Of a stretch of 64,000 nucleotides of DNA, positions 58,001-64,000 are shown in pieces. Numbering within the stretch: the first letter of the stretch is position 1; each line of letters starts with the position of its first letter. The DNA is from Limnomonas spitsbergensis (Eukaryota; Chlorophyta; Chlorophyceae; Chlamydomonadales): the NCBI GenBank assembly GCA_037349105.1, contig JAYJMM010000102.1, positions 3,348,001 to 3,412,000 on the forward strand. The letters are read 5' to 3'. A program made the position numbers and the translations under genes. The notes under the pieces are model-generated. The model saw only the letters and a program-made list of their open reading frames with translations. It had not been told where the DNA came from and did no database searches.

Positions 58001-58376
58001 AGGCAGGGCAGTGCAGCTACGACTGCCCTACTTTCCCCTGCTCTGTGCATGCTTGCACGACCCCTCTGCCCTGCTGTACTCACAGTACTTCTCTATCTCC
58101 GGCATTTCCTCAGAGGAGTGGATCATCTCCATGGCTGCCTTCTTCCAGCTTGGTTGGTGAGTACAGGCAGGGGAACGGCAGTAGAGCTATCGGACATGCA
58201 GGCTGGTGTCCATCAGGCTTGCTTAGGTTGACAGTTGTATTACAAAACGCCAATTTTGCAGCCTCCCAACACCTTGCATTCACATCTTGTACTGTCCAAT
58301 TGACAGGCTGCGATGTGCTGTTACGATCCCTGTCTTCGTAACGGAAATAGTTCTAATGTACCTCTTCGTGGAATAA
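55057..58376 (+). CDS. Polytopic membrane protein of unknown function (multi-exon, with a frame break)
   Basis: Blocks: 55057-about 55560 (Ser/Thr-rich start METKSNGASHPESHAASQ, then hydrophobic PGLLLSLSTFLLVHYPVLV); about 55580-55842 (DFIAFCNCTSRLSVLQLADW, a helix, FLFNLPTFDVTKRHWPTFYA); 56532-57205 (HRKFYEVWLTDVRSRGCC, a Cys-rich loop, helix GLLLLLGPAAIAVAHVI); 57997-58156 (YFPLLCACLHDPSALLY); and 58307-58376 (CAVTIPVFVTEIVLMYLFVE then TAA). Blocks 2-5 join in phase. Blocks 1 and 2 are in different frames around a C-run near 55550-55560, so either a short intron was missed or there is an indel. Six or more membrane helices. It lies upstream of the phosphodiesterase gene on the same strand, and an N-terminal fusion to it cannot be excluded. 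Confidence 0.5.
56019..56042 (+). repeat. (GT)n microsatellite
   Basis: About 11 GT units in an intron of the membrane-protein gene. Confidence 0.9.
57490..57895 (+). repeat. Minisatellite, about 67-bp unit, about six copies
   Basis: Units share GTGTGGAGCGTGCATGGGTT, TGGAGGGAGGCACCA and GGGGCGGGTGGGA; located in the intron before 57997. It creates long minus-strand frames that are not genes. Confidence 0.9.
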
Positions 58377-58514
58377 CATGCCAAGTCAGAGAAAGCGGAA
58401 GCTGCAACTCAAAGCTGCGTCCAATAGCCGTGGAAACTGGAAAATTGGAAAACTGGGGAAATCGAAAAACGAATGTTTCAATTTGAATTATATTTTAGAC
58501 CTCACAGAGCTTAC

Positions 58515-59065
58515 CGTACCAGCTTGGACAGGTCCAGCATCCATCCAGCTCCGAGTGGAGATAATTGCAAAACCGACCTCATAATTTGAATTTGAATCCT
58601 GCCCCTCAGGGAGGCCAGCAGCCTGAACATGTCCAGCATCCTTCAGGCTCCGAAAAGAAAAAAATGCAAAACTGACGTTATACCGTAATTTGAATTTGAA
58701 TCCTGCCCCTCAGGGAGGCCAGCAGCTTGGACATGTCCAGCATCATTCAGGCTCCGAGTGGAGAAAACTGCAAAAATGTTGTAAACCGTAAATTGAATAT
58801 GAATCCTGCCCCTCAGGGAGGCCAGCAGCTTGGACATGTCCAGCATCCATTTAGCTCCAATTAGAGAAATGCGGAACCGACCTCATAATTTGAATTTGAA
58901 TCCTGCCCCTCAGGGAGGCCAGCAGCCTGAACGTGTCCAGCATCCTTCAGGCTCCGAGTGGAGAAACTGCAAAACCTACGTTATACCATAATTTGAATTT
59001 GAATCCTGCCCTTCAAGGAGGCCAGCAGCCTGGATATGTCCAGCATCCTTCAGGCTCCGAGTCTA
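58515..59065 (+). repeat. Tandem array, about 101-bp unit, five to six copies
   Basis: Each unit holds AATTTGAATTTGAATCCTGC, CCCTCAGGGAGGCCAGCAGC and TGTCCAGCATCC.TCAGGCTC. The CTGCCCCTCAG|GG part looks like a 3' splice site (58609, 58713, 58816, 58913; lost in the last unit), but no conserved exon follows. Confidence 0.9.
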
Positions 59066-59209
59066 TACAGCGTCTGGCTGCTAAGTCCCCCCCCCTGGCT
59101 CCCCCTCTGCCCGCCTATCTCTTCCCCATTCCCCTCTGCTCTGCAATGCAACCTATATCAGTATATTACCCTTAGCTTTTGAGATCCACACGGAGGATGC
59201 CCTGCATTC

Positions 59210-59605
59210 TTTGTACTGCTGCAGCATACACTACCACGATATGCATTGCCACCATCTGTATTGCCTCTCTGTGTGTCTACCAGGATCCACGCTGCAGATG
59301 TGGTGTGCCCCTTGCACTGCCATAGCATGTACTGCCTCAGTATGTATTGCCACCCACTGTATTGCCTCTGTGTGTGTGCAGGATCAACGCTGCAGATGTG
59401 GTGCACTTTGTACTACTGCAGCATATACTACAACAGTATGTATTGCCAACATCTGTATTGCCTCTGCGTGGATGTGCCAGGATACAAGCTGCGGATGTGG
59501 TGCGCTCCTTGTACTGACGCAGTATATATGGCCACCGACTGTATTGCCTCTGTGTGTGTGCAGGATCCACGCTGCAGATGTGGTGCGCTCCTTGTACTGC
59601 ATTCT
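59210..59605 (+). repeat. Four tandem copies of intron end plus start of the phosphodiesterase HAADV exon
   Basis: TGTGTGTGCAG|GATCCACGCTGCAGATGTGG recurs with its AG ending at 59283, 59391, 59480 and 59563 (spacing 108, 89 and 83). Only the last continues into the exon. The intervening text TTGTACTGCTGCAGCATA is shared by all units. Confidence 0.9.
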
Positions 59606-62600
59606 CACCCAGGGGGGAGTGTTGAAGATGGTGTGGCCCGATTCCGAGGAGGTGTGCCTCTTCACCGCCATTTCTCAGCTGCCATTCATGACTACGGACA
59701 CAAGGATGTGAACGTGAGTGAGGGCGTGGGAGGGAGAGGAGTGCGGGGCTGGTGGGCGGGCAGGCAAGCTGGGAGGGGGGCCTTTTTTCCCGGCTACGAG
59801 GCCACCTTTGCCGGGCCGCCCAGGGTCTGATTGGGACCAAGCCAGGGACGGCCGGCGGCCGGCGGCCCAAGCAGCTTGGCTGGCCACACTGTAGCTGATA
59901 TGTAGCTGAGTGCCTGAGTCACGAAAAAGAATGGCTGGAGGGGAGGGGCTGCCTCCAGAGGTTCCTGGGGGCTCTAGCTGCAAGGGAGCTGGGACACAAT
60001 ATTTGAATGGCCGGGCGGATTGCGGATTGGAAATGCAAGGCTTCCAAGGGAGGCAGGAAGTTGATTTTGATAGGGTCCGAGGGGAGCAGGTAACAAGGGG
60101 CAGAGGGGGACAAATTGTGGCTTCACGTTGGGTTGTTAAAGCTGCAACTTTCTCTGAAGACTATATTTCAGAGATCATCTGAGCCTGTGATTTAAGCAAA
60201 CTGTCCTCATTCCGCGCATTCATGTTGAGGATCCCTGCTTTTGTGCAGTGCTGCGGTGCTGCTTCTATTGAAGGCAATTAATGGTTCATGCCATATTGCC
60301 AGAATGGGTCAGAATTATCTGTTGTGAGGCCATGTGCACTGCTGCCCTGTGCCCGCAGAACAATTTTCTGATACAGACCAGAGACCACCTGGCGGTAAGA
60401 GGAGTATACGAGTACCAGCTTGTAGAATTTGGGAGAAGTTTTTGTGTGTGTGTCCAGCCCTGTGTTTCCTCTCAACGTTTTGGTGGATCTACGTCGGTTA
60501 CGTTGGTTGGTTATGTTCAGCTCTTGTACTGCTGAATGCAGGGAGTCTATTTGAGTGGAAGTTTGCGAGGGCGCAGCTGTCTTCTTGTGCTGTGCTCTAG
60601 CTCTTCACACTGCGGCATGGGGGGCCATGCAGGACATTGGCAGTGTGTGCAGTATGCATTGAATGTGGTGGATGTACCTCCCTGTCAAATTCTCACCAGT
60701 TGTACTGCCGGATGTACCTCCATATCAAATGATTAGACAGTTGTACTGCCAGATGTACCTCAATATCAAAAACTTAGACGGTTGTGCTGCTGGATGGGCA
60801 GTCAGGCCTACATGAGTGCGCATTGAATATTGGGAAGGATGGGATAAATACTTTCCAGTGGTGGACAAAGGATGGGTGCCATGTGGATGGTGTTAGTAGT
60901 GTCTCTTTTCTCGTCTACAAGTTAAGCTCCGGCAGGCCGCCCAGCGGCCACCGAAGGTCCAATTAGGACCAAACCTAGACCAGCCTGCAACTGGCGGCCA
61001 AAACAGCAAGGCTGGCCACGAATGGGGCTTCAGGCCAGCGGCTGGAATGTAGCTGATATGTAGCTGAGTCACGAAAAAAGGAAACACTGATGGTGTGGAT
61101 TATGCACCTGTATGCCTGAGTTGTGTCGTTATTGCTTTCGAGCGTATCAGAGGTAAAATAAAGCCTTTCCTGAAACAGTAGCTGCCTTTTTCGTGTTTTG
61201 CCAGAAGAGATATGGATCCTGCCTGAAATGCGATTGTATGTGATATGCAAGCCTCTGAGTGCGCTCCCCTGCTGGACTCTTGTGCAGCTTCTGTACAACG
61301 ATCGTTCTCCCATGGAGAACCACCACCTGGTGAGCCACGTCCGGGGCAGACGGTTTCGGTGTCTGTGACTTTAGGGACCAGGGAGGGCCCAACTGAACTA
61401 CAACTGATCAATAGATGTGCATCAGTCATAGAGGTCTTACGACTAAAAGATTTCTGGGAACATGTAAGGTATGGTTTTTTTTAACAGTGAAACAAGATGA
61501 GAGACGTTGAAGGGTTACCGTATCTCACCATGGGGTGAGCTCAAGCAGCCCACGGCTGTATGTGCAGGATGCCATACTCTAGGTGACAATGCATCTCTTG
61601 TATTTGTCTGATGCATTACGTGAAATGGTGGGCGCCCGGCCAGCAGGGCAACCAGCTGGAAACATACTCAGCCATGCAGCTTGGTCCTGGCTCGTGCCGG
61701 TCCAGACTCCAGAGAGGTAGACTCATCAACCTTCCTGCATATTTCCATGTTCAGTCTCCTTTCCAGTCCATGGTGTGACGAATGGTGCATGGGACTTTGC
61801 ATGGGACTTTGCATGGGACCCTGCATGGGACCTGCATGGGACCTGCATAGAACCAGCATGAGACCCGCATGGTACCTTGCATGGGACCAGCATGGGATCT
61901 TACATGGGACCTTGCATGGGACCTGCATGGGACCTGCATAGGACCTGCATGGGACCCGCATCGGACCTTGCATGTGGCCAGCATGGGAGCTTGCCTGGAA
62001 CCTGCATTGGACCAGCATGGGACCTGCATGGGACCTGCATGGGACTTTGCTTGGGACCTGCATGGGAGCTTGCGTAGGAGCTTGCATGCGTCCTAGGGCC
62101 TGTCAACATGATTTCAAGCAGCTGGTGCAGCTAAGCTGTCGCAGCTCCTTGTTGCGACAGCTTGAAGTGCGCATGAGGCCCCTTGGCAAGCTGCTGGGCA
62201 GCCTTGACCAGGCTGGTGAGAACCAAACCTTGATTGGCCTATGGCGGATGGCCAAAGCAGGCTTGCCGCACCACGCCCCTCTCAGTCGTGGGTGGTGATG
62301 TAGTTGAATTGTAGCTGAAACATCCTGAAACAAGCGGAACAGCAGCGGCTTCTGGTGATAACTGTGCGCCTGCTGGCGCCCCATAGACGGTAACAATATG
62401 GCGGAAGAATATTGAAAAACGCAGAGATCAGAAGTCATTATCCGCTGCAGTGCTGCAGTCCATAGCTGCGATGTCAAAACGCCTTTGAATGAGAGTTTAG
62501 GGTTGAGGATTTAAACCCTTAAAGTCTAATACCTGAAGCCTTCACCTGCACACGCCCCGCCTGTGATGTCTTTCCCGCCTTTTGCTCTATTTTCCGTGTG

Positions 62601-63485
62601 CGTTTGCATGATGGCCTCATCAGTATGTGTGACAAAAGCCTTTTCCATGCATGCCAACGGCGTGACTTAACACCCAGGAAATTCCTCCAGCGCTGCTCCA
62701 CAACTTCAAATGAAGGCAGGTTGCCCCCTCTGACCTCTCGCCTCTACCTGCCGACCCTTCCGGCTGCAGTCTGCTGCCTTCATGCTGCTTCAAGAGGAAA
62801 CGTGCAACGTCCTGGATGGCATGTCGCCCAGGTCTCTCCACGTGCTCCGACAGGAAGCCATCGAGGTGGGCGTCTGGAGTAGAAGGGTGAAGGTTAAGGA
62901 TCAACGATATAGGAGTTCAGGCTTTCCACTCAGATTCCTCCATGAGCTTCGGCAGAGGGCCATGGAGGCTGGAGTGGTGGGCTGTCTTGAGGGCTATGTT
63001 GCACATGCTTCCCTCTCATCCCCTGAGACTGTCTTGTGAGCTTCGGAGCAAGAACTTCCCCCTCCCTACTGTGACTGCCGATATGTCAGTGACCATGCCG
63101 ATCAGGTAGGCCACCACAAAAGGAATCCAGTCCCGGGCTGGTCCTCACCGCTTGCTGGTTGCCAACGCCATACCCCCATGACCCTCCAATCCTCCATGCG
63201 TTGCCTGTGGGCTTGCACACCACCACATGATGCTACCATGGCATGACTTCCAGAGTTGCTCTATTACCGGTATCTGTCATTTCATTTAAATGTGTGCGGC
63301 ATGGTTTTGCCTGGGGGCAATGGGCGATCTGTTTGCCTAGCCTGAGGAACTGAATGCGTGTCACCGCATGCCCATTGCCTTGCGCAACGCCACATGACAG
63401 GTGGTCCTCGCCACGGACATGAAGCAGCACTTCTCCATCCTCAGCCTCTTCAACACCAAGTTTTCCACGTCATGCGGCGGTGCAA
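59564..63485 (+). CDS. 3',5'-cyclic nucleotide phosphodiesterase, class I catalytic domain (partial; continues past the window)
   Basis: Exons 59564-59713, 60359-60394, 61288-61329, 62770-62865 and 63401-63485. Joined motifs match the PDE catalytic domain in order: IHAADVVRSLYCILTQGG (first metal-binding His), IHDYGHKDVN|NNFLIQTRDHLA (HD metal site), LLYNDRSPMENHHL, SAAFMLLQEETCNVLDGMSP, then VVLATDMKQHFSILSLFNTK (the metal-binding Asp). The enzyme hydrolyses cAMP and/or cGMP. In the first exon HAADV...LFTAIS and AAIHDYGH lie in different frames, so there is a 1- or 2-base indel near 59665-59678. The exon that should carry the preceding Tyr-His-Asn was not found. Introns contain minisatellites, family B repeats and telomere-like repeats. 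Confidence 0.85.
59805..59935 (-). repeat. Dispersed repeat family B
   Basis: Minus-strand copy in a phosphodiesterase intron, with GCCGGGCCGCCCAGGGTCTG on one side and GCTGAGTGCCTGAGTCACGA on the other. Confidence 0.85.
60670..60795 (+). repeat. Minisatellite, about 45-bp unit, three copies
   Basis: Repeated TGTACTGCCGGATGTACCTC and ATATCAAA blocks in a phosphodiesterase intron. Confidence 0.85.
60930..61090 (-). repeat. Dispersed repeat family B, best-preserved copy
   Basis: Full-length minus-strand copy from GGCAGGCCGCCCAGCGGCC to GCTGAGTCACGAAAAAAGG; useful as a family reference. Confidence 0.9.
61785..62095 (+). repeat. Short-unit minisatellite GCATGGGACCT, about 25 copies
   Basis: Unit of 10-15 bp repeated across about 310 bp of a phosphodiesterase intron. 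It produces open frames of the MGPAWDLH type on both strands that are not genes. Confidence 0.95.
62225..62340 (-). repeat. Dispersed repeat family B (diverged)
   Basis: Shares CCAAACCTTGATTGGCCTAT and GATGTAGTTGAATTGTAGCT. Confidence 0.7.
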
Positions 63486-63494
63486 GTAGGCCTT

Positions 63495-63585
63495 GTTTAG
63501 GGTTAAGGTTCAGGGTGTTAGACCCTAGTTTAGGGTTTTGTGTTAGGGTGTTAGGGTCTGGTTTAGGGTTTAGGGTTTCGTTAGT
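63495..63585 (+). repeat. Interstitial TTTAGGG telomere-like repeats
   Basis: GTTTAGGGTTAAGG, TTTAGGGTTTTGTGTTAGGG and TTTAGGGTTTAGGGTTT occur in the intron just after the LATDM exon. The plant and green-algal telomere unit is TTTAGGG. The array is short and degenerate, so interstitial. Confidence 0.85.
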
Positions 63586-63929
63586 GCCCGGCACAGCCCA
63601 TCGTCATTTCCTGATGGTCACTGGGCATGCCATGTCCCAGGAGAAATAGTGCTGCTTGTGCTCATCCTAAACACAGCAAGCGTGCTTCCTTCACACAGCC
63701 AAGATCCATGTGGGCATTCCAAGTGGCACGCTGCCCCCCTGGGACAGAGGGGAACCATAGGGCCGTTCACACATGCCTGCTTGTCTGTGCGGGAGGAAAC
63801 ACACACGGCTTAAGTGTGGATGTAGCTCCTCAGGATATTCCTCGGACACCTCAGATCTTTGCAAACCATGTTTCCGCTCCTCTCCACCTCCTTGTGTCTA
63901 TTTTTGTTTACTGCGTGTCCACCTTTGGC

Positions 63930-64000
63930 AGGCCGCCCCGCGGCTGCCAGAGGCCCTGTTGGGACCAAAACTGGACCGGCTTACGGCTGGTGGAAAGCAG
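63930..64000 (-). repeat. Dispersed repeat family B, cut by the window end
   Basis: Begins TTTGGCAGGCCGCCCCGCGG and continues past base 64000. Confidence 0.8.

Noticed and set aside
59246..59830. 194-codon plus-strand ORF
   Set aside because: Reads through the tandem acceptor copies; only the end of it overlaps the real phosphodiesterase exon, in the frame used after the break.
61668..62109. Several ORFs of 66-139 codons over the GCATGGGACCT array
   Set aside because: Low-complexity frames from a minisatellite inside a phosphodiesterase intron.

Overview
The window is nuclear DNA from a eukaryote, most likely a unicellular green alga. The reasons are: genes of many short exons with ordinary GT-AG introns; Arabidopsis-type TTTAGGG telomere-like repeats in one intron; a chloroplast-type bestrophin with an apparent transit peptide; and dense short dispersed repeats and minisatellites. 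A scaly flagellate prasinophyte (Cymbomonas/Pyramimonas-like) would fit, but the species is an inference. No prokaryotic operon, CRISPR array or rRNA gene was seen. All gene models below were spliced by eye: exon phases, splice sites and family motifs had to agree.

Layout. 1-3.1 kb: the 3' end of a repeat-protein gene (+), then a hairpin-rich segment bounded by 84-bp direct repeats. 3.1-9.2 kb: left arm of a large inverted duplication, carrying a broken copy of a kinase-like gene with a DNA transposon inside one exon. 11.9-14.0 kb: gene (-) with two Tudor-like DGDSE domains. 15.1-16.5 kb: small gene (+) of unknown function. 20.0-26.5 kb: complete bestrophin-like channel gene (-), 10 exons, 433 aa. 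27.0-30.9 kb: fragments of an unidentified membrane-protein gene (+). 31.6-36.5 kb: right arm of the inverted duplication with the intact kinase gene (-), 8 exons, 515 aa. 38.7-43.4 kb: methylglutaconyl-CoA/enoyl-CoA hydratase gene (-), 6 exons, 331 aa, preceded by a 46-residue three-exon membrane peptide gene (-). 44.2-45.6 kb: divergent gene (+) for a Q/K/H-rich repeat protein. 47.2-53.9 kb: complete kinesin gene (-), 11 exons, 601 aa, with a C-terminal membrane segment. 55.1-58.4 kb: polytopic membrane protein gene (+). 59.6-63.5 kb and beyond: cyclic-nucleotide phosphodiesterase gene (+), cut by the window end.

The genes do not form one pathway; this is ordinary nuclear gene order. What stands out is genome behaviour. 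In at least four places the end of an intron plus the start of the following exon is tandemly duplicated, and the copy nearest the rest of the exon is the one in use. The two kinase copies show a sharp change from diverged to near-identical sequence inside exon 5. Paralogous 'empty sites' date two repeat insertions. The hairpin-rich segment at 2.1-3.1 kb, with four stem-loops that share an invariant 11-nt loop and have compensated stems, is the best candidate here for something undescribed.
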